Shown: positions 8,968 to 17,320 of the stretch, in pieces
How positions within the stretch are numbered: the stretch's first letter is position 1
Layout of the letters: each line of letters begins with the position of its first letter
Assembly (NCBI GenBank): GCA_944358875.1
Contig: CALVRZ010000005.1
Location: 1 to 52,937 of the forward strand
Direction: 5' to 3'
DNA: 52,937 nucleotides
DNA from: an uncultured Bacilli bacterium
GTDB lineage: Bacteria > Bacillota_I > Bacilli_A > RF39 > UBA660
Notes under the pieces: generated by a model
Database searches by the model: none
The model's input: the letters and a program-made list of their open reading frames with translations, nothing else
Told to the model about the DNA's origin: nothing
Position numbers and translations under genes: made by a program

Positions 8968-9036
8968 AAATAACTTAATCATAAACAATTCAAACATAAA
9001 GAACTGTTTATAAACCTAAGTTATTTTTTATTTTTT
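8968..9036 (+). terminator. Terminator of the surface-protein gene
   Basis: AATAACTTA (8969-8977) pairs with TAAGTTATT (9017-9025). An inner interrupted stem TAAACAaTTC/GAAcTGTTTA sits inside, and a long T-rich run follows. Confidence 0.75.
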
Positions 9037-9086
9037 CTTTGTTTCTTTCCTAATTTAGTGTATAATTAACTTAAGAAGGTGGAAGT

Positions 9087-10874
9087 ATGTCTAAAATAAG
9101 AGTAATGGATGAACATTTAAGTAACAAAATAGCCGCTGGCGAAGTAGTCGAAAAATGTGTATCAATTGTCAAAGAACTAGTCGAAAATTCTATTGATGCT
9201 AAAGCTAGTGAAATAAAAATAGAACTAAAAGAGGCTGGTCTTCGTGAAATAAAAATTATTGATGATGGTATAGGTATGGATAAAGAAGATGCTCTTTTAG
9301 CTTTTCAACGTCATGCTACAAGTAAATTATATACCGATGATGATTTATTTTCCATAAATTCTCTAGGCTTTCGTGGTGAAGCCTTGCCATCGATTGCTTC
9401 TGTTTCTGAAGTGATCTTAAAAACATGTCAAAACGACATTGGAACTTTAATTCATATCAAAGGGGGTAAAATTCTCGAAAACACAAATTCTGAAGCTAGA
9501 CAAGGTACTAGTATTACCGTCAGTAATCTTTTCTTTAATACTCCAGCCAGATTAAAACACTTATCAAGCTATTATACTGAATTATCCAATATTATTGATT
9601 ATGTTAACAAGATGGCCTTATCATATCCCAGTGTCAAATTTATTTTGACTAATGATGATAAAGAATTATTAAATACGGATGGTTCAGGAAATCTTTTAAA
9701 AGTGATTAAAGCCATTTATGGAGCGAATATTGCCCGTAAAATGATTAAAGTAGAATGTAGTAATGATGATTATGAAGTTGATGGTTATATTTCTCTTCCT
9801 GAAGTAAACCGTTCTAATCGTAACTATATAAGTATTTTAGTCAATGGCCGTGTTGTAAGAAATACCATTTTAAATCGCGTTATTAATGATGCCTATCAAG
9901 GCTTTAAAGAAGAATCAAGATATCCCATCGTCGTTTTAAACCTAACGACTGACCCTAGCTTAGTTGATGTTAACATTCATCCAGCAAAATTAGATATCAA
10001 ATTCAGTAACTTTGAAGACTTGCAAACAATGATTAGTGAAATGATTAAAGAAGCATTAAGAAATAAATTACTAATTCCTAAAATAGAAATCAAAGAAAAA
10101 AAGACTGAGGTACGTTATGAAAATATTGCTCTTGATTTAGAAAGAACCAAAGTAAATGAAGCAAGTAGTGAGTATACAAATAATCTATCTAAGTTAATCA
10201 ATTTTGAAAATGAAGAAAAAGAGGAAGAAGAACCTGAAAAAATAACTATCATCAATAATGATTATATCGAAGAAGTAGATGTTGAAGAAAAGCTACCTGA
10301 ATTATATCCTATAGGTCTTTTCCTAGGAACCTATATTGGTTGTCAAAATGAAAAAGGTATCTATTTAATTGACCAACACGCTGCCCAAGAACGTATCAAT
10401 TATGAAAAATTTTCTTATCTTATCTCTCATCCTAGTAATAATAGAATAAGCCCTCTTGTTCCTATAGTTATAGAACTACCGTTAAATGAAATTGTTATTA
10501 TTAAAGAGAATAAAGAAATATTAGATAATTTAAATATAGAAATCGAGGACTTTGGAACGTCTGCTTTAAGAATAACAACCATCCCAACATGGATCCCTAA
10601 GAATAATGAAACAAAAACCATCCGTCTAATTTTTGAACAAATTATAAAAAAAGAGAAAAATTTCAATTTAGCCAAATTTCACGATCATCTCGCTGCGACG
10701 ATGGCTTGTAAAGCCAGTGTTAAAGGTAATACCAATATAACCATCCAAGACATGGAAAGTTTAATTAATGATCTAAGAAAATGTCATAATCCTTTCAATT
10801 GTCCTCATGGTAGACCAACCATAATCCATTTTAGTATCTATGAACTTGAAAAGATGTTCAAAAGGAGTATGTGA
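9087..10874 (+). CDS. mutL: DNA mismatch repair protein MutL
   Basis: This 595-aa protein couples MutS mismatch recognition to downstream repair. The GHKL ATPase motifs are at the N-terminus: NKIAAGEVVE (11-20), KELVENSIDA (27-36), DDGIGM (57-62), and RHATSKL followed by LGFRGEALPSI. The C-terminal dimerization/endonuclease domain contains DQHAAQERINYEK and CPHGRPT. The usual DQHA and C-P-H-G-R-P metal-site motifs of endonuclease-type MutL are both visible. MutS is not in the window. A TATAAT at 9061-9066 precedes the ribosome site AAGGTGG. The stop overlaps the start region of the next gene. Confidence 0.97.
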   Translation: MSKIRVMDEHLSNKIAAGEVVEKCVSIVKELVENSIDAKASEIKIELKEAGLREIKIIDDGIGMDKEDALLAFQRHATSKLYTDDDLFSINSLGFRGEALPSIASVSEVILKTCQNDIGTLIHIKGGKILENTNSEARQGTSITVSNLFFNTPARLKHLSSYYTELSNIIDYVNKMALSYPSVKFILTNDDKELLNTDGSGNLLKVIKAIYGANIARKMIKVECSNDDYEVDGYISLPEVNRSNRNYISILVNGRVVRNTILNRVINDAYQGFKEESRYPIVVLNLTTDPSLVDVNIHPAKLDIKFSNFEDLQTMISEMIKEALRNKLLIPKIEIKEKKTEVRYENIALDLERTKVNEASSEYTNNLSKLINFENEEKEEEEPEKITIINNDYIEEVDVEEKLPELYPIGLFLGTYIGCQNEKGIYLIDQHAAQERINYEKFSYLISHPSNNRISPLVPIVIELPLNEIVIIKENKEILDNLNIEIEDFGTSALRITTIPTWIPKNNETKTIRLIFEQIIKKEKNFNLAKFHDHLAATMACKASVKGNTNITIQDMESLINDLRKCHNPFNCPHGRPTIIHFSIYELEKMFKRSM

Positions 10875-10879
10875 TAATC

Positions 10880-11410
10880 ATGTTTTTTGATAAGGTAAAA
10901 ATGCTCGTCGATGAGCTTGATCGTCTTTTTAAATTTTACTATCAAATATGTCAAAATGATAACAATGAAAATTCATTTGTGGCTCTAATCATTGGTAGTG
11001 AAGAAAATTCCATCTCCTTTCATTTAGTTTTAAATAATATAGATGAAGATTTTGTTGAAATAAATTTTAGTCCTAAAGAACGTTCTTTATATGAATATCT
11101 ATCTTTATTTTATATAGCTCATTTTTTCGATAATATGAATGTAATGGTCGATAAAGAAGCCTATGAACTAAGTAATAATTTTTTCTATCCTTACTTTAAA
11201 ATAATAAATTTAGATGATTTACTTTGGGATAAAATCGAGGAAATTGTCGATGCTAAACATCAATTTGATTTTGAACAAATTGATGAATTATTACATTGCC
11301 AATATAAAGAAATGAAATTTTGGCAACGAAGACTAAGTAACCAATTTCTTGTAGATTTAAGTCAAAATGTTGCCAAGAGAAAAGCACTTCTACTAAAGGG
11401 GGAAAATTAA
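10880..11410 (+). CDS. Unknown protein between mutL and miaA
   Basis: The protein has about 176 residues; I do not recognise a family. It is acidic and mostly helical, with aromatic-rich segments (FKFYYQIC, SLFYIAHFF) and no signal or membrane helix. The start is uncertain. AAAGGAG at 10861-10867 is 12 nt from ATG 10880 but only 3 nt from an in-frame GTG at 10871, which would overlap the mutL stop. Its stop overlaps the miaA start by one base. The tight packing indicates co-translation with mutL and miaA, so a link to DNA repair or tRNA modification is possible but unproven. Confidence 0.8.
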   Translation: MFFDKVKMLVDELDRLFKFYYQICQNDNNENSFVALIIGSEENSISFHLVLNNIDEDFVEINFSPKERSLYEYLSLFYIAHFFDNMNVMVDKEAYELSNNFFYPYFKIINLDDLLWDKIEEIVDAKHQFDFEQIDELLHCQYKEMKFWQRRLSNQFLVDLSQNVAKRKALLLKGEN

Positions 11411-12294
11411 TGAATAAAATAATTGTTATAACCGGACCAACTTCCGTTGGTAAGACAGCTCTAAGTATTGCCATTGCTAAAAAATATGATGGTGAAATCA
11501 TCAATGCTGATTCTATGCAATTTTATAAAGGATTAAATATTGGAACTGCTAAAATCAAAGAAGAAGAGAAAGAAGGAATTCCACATCATTTATTTGATAT
11601 TAACGAAGTAGATGATGAGTATAGTATTTATCACTATCAAAAAGATGCTAGAATTATTATCGAAGATATTCAAAAAAGACATAAAACACCCATCCTTGTC
11701 GGAGGAACCGGACTATACCTAAAAGCGGCCCTCTATGATTACCAACTATCTAAAGAAACACAAAATTCAAAATTTGAAGAGTATACTAATGAAGAATTAT
11801 ATAAATTGCTAACTAAAATAGACCAAAATGCAAAAGTTGATCCAAATAATCGACGAAGATTAATAAGAGCTTTGAGTTACTATCAAGAAAATAATAAATC
11901 CATTAGTCAAAACAAAACTGATAAACTATTATATGATACTATTTTTATTGGTCTAACTTGTGATCGCAATATTTTGTATGATCGCATTAATCAAAGAGTC
12001 GATATTATGGTTAAAGAAGGCCTTATTGATGAAGTTCGCAAATTCTATGATCAAAAAATATACACCAAACCATTAATAAATGGTATTGGTTATAAAGAAT
12101 TGTATCAATATTTTGATGGAAAGATAACCCTAGACGAAGCCATTGACTTAATAAAGAAAAATTCAAGACACTATGCTAAAAGACAATATACATTCTTTAA
12201 CCATCAAATGAATATTAAGTGGTTTAATGTATCATTCACCAATTTTAATGATACGATTGAAGAAGTCATCAAATACATTGATAGCAATAACTAA
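11410..12294 (+). CDS. miaA: tRNA dimethylallyltransferase MiaA
   Basis: This 294-aa enzyme adds the dimethylallyl group to N6 of A37 in tRNAs that read UNN codons. The P-loop GPTSVGKT is at residues 8-15. INADSMQFYKGLNIGTAK follows, as does GGTGLYLKA near 98-106. The tRNA-binding part has RRRLIRAL and IGYKEL. Length is normal. It is the last gene of the mutL operon, overlapping the preceding stop (TAATG). The mutL-miaA neighbourhood is common in bacteria. Confidence 0.97.
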   Translation: MNKIIVITGPTSVGKTALSIAIAKKYDGEIINADSMQFYKGLNIGTAKIKEEEKEGIPHHLFDINEVDDEYSIYHYQKDARIIIEDIQKRHKTPILVGGTGLYLKAALYDYQLSKETQNSKFEEYTNEELYKLLTKIDQNAKVDPNNRRRLIRALSYYQENNKSISQNKTDKLLYDTIFIGLTCDRNILYDRINQRVDIMVKEGLIDEVRKFYDQKIYTKPLINGIGYKELYQYFDGKITLDEAIDLIKKNSRHYAKRQYTFFNHQMNIKWFNVSFTNFNDTIEEVIKYIDSNN

Positions 12295-12390
12295 ATAGAT
12301 AGTAACTATCAAAAGTATTATTATACAATTCATACATAGGGACGCCATGCGATTAACTAAAAAAAACATAAAATTTCTTCATTATATTAC

Positions 12391-12419
12391 TTGACATTTA
12401 CATATATTTAATATATAAT
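12391..12419 (+). promoter_or_regulatory. Consensus promoter of infC-rpmI-rplT
   Basis: TTGACA (12391-12396), exactly 17 bp, TATAAT (12414-12419): a perfect sigma-A type promoter, as expected for ribosomal protein genes. Confidence 0.9.
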
Positions 12420-12425
12420 CAATTA

Positions 12426-12559
12426 GGAAAACGGAAAGAAGATGTATTTATCTCACCTGATTGCCATAGCAATAGGTTAAAAGCCTTAAATCTTAAATAT
12501 AATTAAAAAGAAAATATAGGTTTTTTGTGATGAATACTGCTTTCTAGTATTCATTTTTT
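12426..12559 (+). promoter_or_regulatory. L20-type leader with attenuator terminator
   Basis: A roughly 135-nt leader lies between the promoter and infC. It has a central hairpin around TTGCCATAGCAATAGG and ends in a terminator: TGAATACT (12531-12538), AGTATTCA (12546-12553) and T6 (12554-12559). In Bacillus the same operon is repressed when L20 binds its leader and favours termination. Position and layout match that system; the L20-binding fold itself is inferred. Confidence 0.75.
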
Positions 12560-12574
12560 ATGGAGGTGTTAGCT

Positions 12575-13096
12575 ATAGCTAAAGAAAAAGAAAACCCTAT
12601 TAATGAACAAATAAGATACAGTAATGTAATGGTTATTGGTCCAAATGGGGAACAGTTAGGTGTTAAAAGTAAAGAAGATGCTCTTACTCTTGCTAATTAT
12701 GCTGGATTTGATCTCGTTTTAATGAACGAAAATGCTAATCCACCTGTATGTAAGATTATGGATTACAACAAATTCAAGTATGAAAAGAAGAAAAAGAGTA
12801 AAGAAGCCATCAAAAAACAAAGAGAAGCAATCGTTGATATCAAAGAGTTTAGATTATCGATCACTATCGATAAGCATGATTTTGATACACGTGTTAGAAA
12901 TGCTCGCAAAAATTTAGAAAAAGGAGCAAAAATCAAAGCAAGTATCAGATTTAAGGGTAGACAAATAACCCATCCTGAACTAGCTAAAGATGTTTTATCA
13001 CGTTTCGCTGATGCTCTTAGCGATGTAGCGGAAATTGAAATTCAACCAAAATTTGAAGGAAAAAGTATCTTTATGCAATTAATGCCTAAAAAATAG
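12575..13096 (+). CDS. infC: Translation initiation factor IF-3
   Basis: IF-3 (173 aa) binds the 30S subunit and checks the start codon. The N-domain contains INEQIRYSNVMVIGPNGEQLGV and the C-domain contains EFRLSITIDKHDF, KASIRFKGRQ and EGKSIFMQLMPKK. I place the start at ATA 12575, because GGAGGTG (12562-12568) is then 6 nt upstream. The in-frame ATG at 12560 overlaps that ribosome site and sits directly on the terminator T run. Non-AUG starts (AUU, AUA) are a known autoregulatory hallmark of infC. It is followed by rpmI after 14 bp. Confidence 0.93.
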   Translation: MAKEKENPINEQIRYSNVMVIGPNGEQLGVKSKEDALTLANYAGFDLVLMNENANPPVCKIMDYNKFKYEKKKKSKEAIKKQREAIVDIKEFRLSITIDKHDFDTRVRNARKNLEKGAKIKASIRFKGRQITHPELAKDVLSRFADALSDVAEIEIQPKFEGKSIFMQLMPKK

Positions 13097-13110
13097 AAGG
13101 AGGATTAAAT

Positions 13111-13320
13111 ATGGCAAAGAAGAAACAAAAGAAAAACAAAATGAAAACTCATTCAAGCTTGAAGAAAGTACTTAACATAAGACAAAGTGGTTCAATCACA
13201 ATGTGTGCACAAGGTGGTTTACACAATACTGGTAAACAATCAGCAAAAAGAAGTAGACAAAAAAGAAATGCCAATGCACTTCACAAATCAGATTATAAAA
13301 GAATTAAAGATATGATATAG
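13111..13320 (+). CDS. rpmI: 50S ribosomal protein L35 (divergent)
   Basis: A 69-aa basic protein between infC and rplT, the standard place for L35. The family pattern survives in KMKTHSSLKKV near residues 10-20 and in the C-terminal KSDYKRIKDMI. The middle part differs from typical L35, with a Cys and QGGLHNTGKQ. Ribosome site AAGGAGG. Assignment rests on both the motifs and the context. Confidence 0.92.
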   Translation: MAKKKQKKNKMKTHSSLKKVLNIRQSGSITMCAQGGLHNTGKQSAKRSRQKRNANALHKSDYKRIKDMI

Positions 13321-13338
13321 TATTAGAAGGAGGAAAAT

Positions 13339-13902
13339 ATGACAAGAGTAAAAGGTGGCACTGTTGCACGTGCAAGAAGAAAGAAAGTATTAAAAGAAGC
13401 CAAAGGTTACTTTGGAAGTAAACATAGATTATATAAAACAGCTCACGAACAAGTAATGCATTCAGGAAAGTATGCATACCGTGATCGTAGACAAAATAAA
13501 AGAAATTTCCGTAAATTATGGATTACCAGAATTAATGCAGCTTGTCGTGAAAACGAAATTAGTTATTCAAAATTCATCAATGGTTTAAGTATTGCAGGAA
13601 TTGAAATTAATAGAAAAATGTTAAGTGAAATGGCTATTGAAGATATGAACCAATTCGCTGAATTAGTTAAAATTGCTAAAGATGCTTTAGATGGGAAAAA
13701 ATATACACCTAAAGAAGTAAAGACCGAAACTAAAGCAGAAAGCAAAAAAGAAGAAGTAAAAACAGTAGCCAAAGCTGAAACAAAAACTGAAGCTAAGAAA
13801 GCTACAACCAAAAAAGAAACACCTGCTAAGAAAACAACAACTAAAAAAGCAAGTACTGCAACTACTAAAAAAACTACAGCTAAAAAAGAAGAAACTAAAT
13901 AA
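13339..13902 (+). CDS. rplT: 50S ribosomal protein L20 with a long Lys/Thr/Glu tail
   Basis: Residues 1-118 are a standard L20: [47 protein letters not shown], and [21 protein letters not shown]20 assembles early into the 50S subunit and in this operon also represses its own leader. Residues of about 120-187 are an extra low-complexity tail made of K, T, E and A blocks ([19 protein letters not shown]). Typical L20 ends near 118, so the tail adds more than half the domain's length. Ribosome site AGAAGGAGG. Confidence 0.95.
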   Translation: MTRVKGGTVARARRKKVLKEAKGYFGSKHRLYKTAHEQVMHSGKYAYRDRRQNKRNFRKLWITRINAACRENEISYSKFINGLSIAGIEINRKMLSEMAIEDMNQFAELVKIAKDALDGKKYTPKEVKTETKAESKKEEVKTVAKAETKTEAKKATTKKETPAKKTTTKKASTATTKKTTAKKEETK

Positions 13903-13928
13903 GGACAAAATTATGTCCTTTTTTTTCT
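13901..13928 (+). terminator. Terminator of the infC operon
   Basis: AAGGACA (13901-13907) and TGTCCTT (13914-13920) with an 8-base T run after it. Confidence 0.85.
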
Positions 13929-13971
13929 TCTCTTTTTATGATATACTATATTAAAGTAGAGGAGGATAACT

Positions 13972-15732
13972 ATGTTAGGAAAAATAATCGGTATCGAAGA
14001 AAATAAAGTTCTGGTAAAATTAGATATCAATATTTATGAAATTGCCAATATCATCGGTAAGAATGTCATTTTTGTTGAAGGAGAAAATAAAATAATTGGT
14101 GAAATAACCAATATCAACAATGGTATTGCCACCATAACCTTAGTTGGAGAAATTGTCAATAACAATTTTATCTACGGTGATATTAATAAACCAAGTTTTG
14201 CCAGCAGTGTTAAACTAATTACAAATGAAGAGTTAGATATCATTTTTAGAAATAATAACAATAATTCCATTATCTTAGGCAATTCCTTTGCCTATCGAAA
14301 TTATCAAATCAAATTAGATATTAATACATTCTTTTCTAATCATTTTGCAATCTTAGGTAACACCGGTTCTGGTAAAAGTTACTCTGTTGCCAAAATTATT
14401 CAAAGTATTTTCTATCAAGCAAATAAACTACCATATCGCACTAACATTTTCTTATTTGATGCATATGGTGAATATCAAAGAGCTTTCAATAACATAGGGG
14501 ACTATAACGAAAATATTAACTATAAAGTGTATACGACCAACGTTAAAAGTACCACTAACGAAATTGTTAAAATTCCCTTTTGGTTACTTGGTGTTGATGA
14601 CATTGCTCTTCTTTTAAATGCTAATAATCAAGCTCAGATTCCCATTATTGAAAAAGCTTTAAAATTAGTCGCTTACTTTGCTAAAAACGAAGAAACTGTT
14701 ATCAAGCAAAAAAATGATATCATTGCTCGTTGTCTTTTAGATACTATTTTTGCTTTAGATCAACCCCATGAAGTTAGAAATAAAGTCATCTCTATCTTAT
14801 CTAAATTTCATACGAAAGATTTAAATTTAGAACTTCCCCTCGTCAAAGGTGGTTGGTCAAGAACCCTAAGACAATGTCTTTATATCGATGAACATGGTAA
14901 AATCGCCGACATTGAATCAGTTATCACTTATTTAGAAAGCTTAATTGGTGATGATTTTGAATTAACATTCCCTGATGGCAGTTTTAGTTACACCCTTAAC
15001 GATTTTGCTACAGCTTTAGAATTTGCTTTAGTAAGTGAAGGCACCTTAAACAGTGACCATATCTACGATTATGCCAATATCTTAAAAGTAAGACTAAATA
15101 CTATTATTAACAGTGAATATGCTACTTATTTTGATTTCACAACATATATAAATCGCGAAAACTATATTAAATGGCTCCTAACTACTAATGAAGGTAGAAA
15201 AGTCCAAGTCATTAATTTTAATATCAATTATGTTGATGACCGTTTTGCCAAAACATTAGTTAAAATTTACTCTAAATTACTATTTGATTACATCGTAACA
15301 TTAAAGAAAAGAGCATCACTACCATTTCACATTGTTTTAGAGGAAGCTCATCGTTACGTCCAAAACGATACCGACACCAATGTTATTGGTTATAACATTT
15401 TTGATCGCATTACTAAAGAAGGACGAAAATATGGTTTGATCTTAGGTCTAATTTCCCAAAGACCATCTGAAATAAGTGAAACTGCCATTTCTCAATGTAG
15501 TAACTTCCTAATTTTTAAAATGTTTCATCCTAAAGATTTGACTTTCATTAATGCTATTATTCCTAATGCTGAAGGAAGTATTATCAGTAAATTAAAAACT
15601 CTTCATCCTGGAACTTGTATGATTTTTGGTAATGCTTTTAGAATGCCTGTCTTAGTAACTTTAGATAAACCTAATCCAGAACCAATGAGTAGCAATGCTG
15701 ATATTAATAAAAGTTGGTATATTGACCAGTAA
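13972..15732 (+). CDS. HerA-type ATPase (DUF87 family)
   Basis: This 586-aa protein has a HAS-barrel-like N-terminus, then Walker A LGNTGSGKSYS near residues 127-137 and FLFDAYGEYQRAF as the adjoining HerA motif. The Walker B region is IVLEEAHRYV near 459-468, with DRITKEGRKYGL and ISQRPSEIS after it. HerA/FtsK-like ATPases form hexameric DNA pumps, often with a NurA nuclease or another effector. No NurA, Sir2 or DUF4297 partner is evident; the next gene (11 bp on) is an unknown 199-aa protein. Ribosome site AGAGGAGG. Confidence 0.9.
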   Translation: MLGKIIGIEENKVLVKLDINIYEIANIIGKNVIFVEGENKIIGEITNINNGIATITLVGEIVNNNFIYGDINKPSFASSVKLITNEELDIIFRNNNNNSIILGNSFAYRNYQIKLDINTFFSNHFAILGNTGSGKSYSVAKIIQSIFYQANKLPYRTNIFLFDAYGEYQRAFNNIGDYNENINYKVYTTNVKSTTNEIVKIPFWLLGVDDIALLLNANNQAQIPIIEKALKLVAYFAKNEETVIKQKNDIIARCLLDTIFALDQPHEVRNKVISILSKFHTKDLNLELPLVKGGWSRTLRQCLYIDEHGKIADIESVITYLESLIGDDFELTFPDGSFSYTLNDFATALEFALVSEGTLNSDHIYDYANILKVRLNTIINSEYATYFDFTTYINRENYIKWLLTTNEGRKVQVINFNINYVDDRFAKTLVKIYSKLLFDYIVTLKKRASLPFHIVLEEAHRYVQNDTDTNVIGYNIFDRITKEGRKYGLILGLISQRPSEISETAISQCSNFLIFKMFHPKDLTFINAIIPNAEGSIISKLKTLHPGTCMIFGNAFRMPVLVTLDKPNPEPMSSNADINKSWYIDQ

Positions 15733-15743
15733 AAGGCGTATAT

Positions 15744-16343
15744 ATGCAAGAAAAATTACAAATAAAGCATTATAAAAATTCAAAGGTAATTAAACAAAAC
15801 AAGTCCTTATACTTTTATCATTTAGTAGATAAAAATAGTGATTTAACTAAAGGTATTTTAAGTTTAAAATATATGTATGACCATCATCAAGAAGAATTAT
15901 TTGCTAAATATACATTAAAATATCAAGATCGTGTCGCACAGGAATTAAAAAAAGATCCTCAAACCTTGATCAAAGAAGATTATTTAACTTGGTTTAATCA
16001 TCAAAGAGGAAAAAATGGTGCCTCATACATTTACTTTTTTCGCTATCCTCCTACCACTGATTTAGGTAACCATATGCAAGACATATTAAAGGATAAGGAT
16101 ATTTATTGTATAGATATTAATGATGAAGAACTTCGCCAAAATATTTTAGATATCTTCTATGGTTATGATGTAAATACTAAAAAAAGTTTAGATCAAACAT
16201 ATTATGAAAATGTCACAAAAGAAGAATATTTTGCTCATTATCAAGATAATATAGCAATGAACTTTAGCACCATCAATCATATTGCTATTATGTTTAAAGA
16301 TGATTATTGTCCTATGTCTTTCATAAAGAAAGTAAACAAATAA
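15744..16343 (+). CDS. Unknown 199-aa protein behind the HerA ATPase
   Basis: No family recognised. It is soluble, with many aromatic residues (LYFYHLVDK, SYIYFFRYPP) and acidic C-terminal half. Motifs that stand out are KNGASYIYFFR and IDINDEELRQNIL. It starts 11 bp after the HerA gene and shares its terminator, so the two are one operon. An effector or substrate adaptor for the ATPase is possible, but nothing in the sequence shows a nuclease motif. Confidence 0.75.
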   Translation: MQEKLQIKHYKNSKVIKQNKSLYFYHLVDKNSDLTKGILSLKYMYDHHQEELFAKYTLKYQDRVAQELKKDPQTLIKEDYLTWFNHQRGKNGASYIYFFRYPPTTDLGNHMQDILKDKDIYCIDINDEELRQNILDIFYGYDVNTKKSLDQTYYENVTKEEYFAHYQDNIAMNFSTINHIAIMFKDDYCPMSFIKKVNK

Positions 16344-16371
16344 ACAGATTTAAAATTTCTGTTTATTTTTC
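16342..16371 (+). terminator. Terminator after the HerA operon
   Basis: AAACAGA (16342-16348) pairs with TCTGTTT (16358-16364), followed by ATTTTTC. Confidence 0.7.
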
Positions 16372-16420
16372 TTTACTATTTATCAAAATTTATATATAAT
16401 TAATACGGAGGTAAATAGAA

Positions 16421-17320
16421 ATGTTAAAAGTAGAACATGTAACAAAATATTATGGTGATTTATGTGCTGTAAATGATTTAAGCTTTGAAGTTGCCGATGG
16501 TGAAATATTTGGCCTTCTTGGTTTAAATGGCGCCGGAAAAACCACAACTTTCAGAATGATCATGGGTCTAATCGATGATTATACTGGTACCATTCTTTTA
16601 GATGGTAAGAAAATAGATTATAGTGTCACTGATCATATTGGCTTTTTGACAGAAGAGCGAAGCCTACTTACTAAAATGACTGTTTTAGAACAAATAACAT
16701 ATTATGGTGTTCTAAAAGGTATGGAAGAAGATAGTATCGAAAAGAAACTAGATTATTGGCTAGATCGCTTTGATATCAAGGATTACAAAAATAAAAAAAT
16801 AAAAGAATTATCAAAAGGTAATCAACAAAAAATTCAATTCATAAGTGCTATCATTCACGAACCAAAATTGTTAATCCTAGATGAACCCTTTTCAGGTCTA
16901 GATCCTATAAATGTTGAACTATTCAAGCAAACAATCTTAGATTTAAAAAATAAAGGAACAAGTATTATTTTTTCATCTCATCGCATGGAACATGTCGAAA
17001 TGTTTTGCGAAAAGCTAGTTGTTCTAGTCAAAGGAAAAAGTGTCATCAATGGTTATTTAAAAGATATTAAAGAAGAATATCGCAAAAAAAATATTATAAT
17101 CTGTGGTGATATTGATACCAAAAAATTAAAAACTGTTAAAGGTGTTATTGATATTACTAAAAATGGTGATAATTATCTTGTCAAAATTGAAGATAAGAAA
17201 TATGTAAGTGATGTCTTTAAAGCCATTAGCAAATGTAATAATATTACCAAATTTAGTGTTGAAGATGCTTCTTTAAATGAAATTTTCATTGAGAAAGTAG
17301 GTGAAGCATATGAAAAATAA
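16421..17320 (+). CDS. ABC transporter ATP-binding protein (NatA-like)
   Basis: This 299-aa ATPase energises the permease encoded next. Walker A GLNGAGKTT is near residues 34-42. The signature is LSKGNQQKIQ near 132-141, Walker B is LLILDEPFSGLDP near 152-164, and a switch histidine follows in SSHRME. The C-terminal 80 residues resemble the DUF4162 extension found in NatA-type exporters. The substrate is unknown; sodium, peptide or drug export are possible for this class. Ribosome site CGGAGG. Confidence 0.93.
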   Translation: MLKVEHVTKYYGDLCAVNDLSFEVADGEIFGLLGLNGAGKTTTFRMIMGLIDDYTGTILLDGKKIDYSVTDHIGFLTEERSLLTKMTVLEQITYYGVLKGMEEDSIEKKLDYWLDRFDIKDYKNKKIKELSKGNQQKIQFISAIIHEPKLLILDEPFSGLDPINVELFKQTILDLKNKGTSIIFSSHRMEHVEMFCEKLVVLVKGKSVINGYLKDIKEEYRKKNIIICGDIDTKKLKTVKGVIDITKNGDNYLVKIEDKKYVSDVFKAISKCNNITKFSVEDASLNEIFIEKVGEAYEK

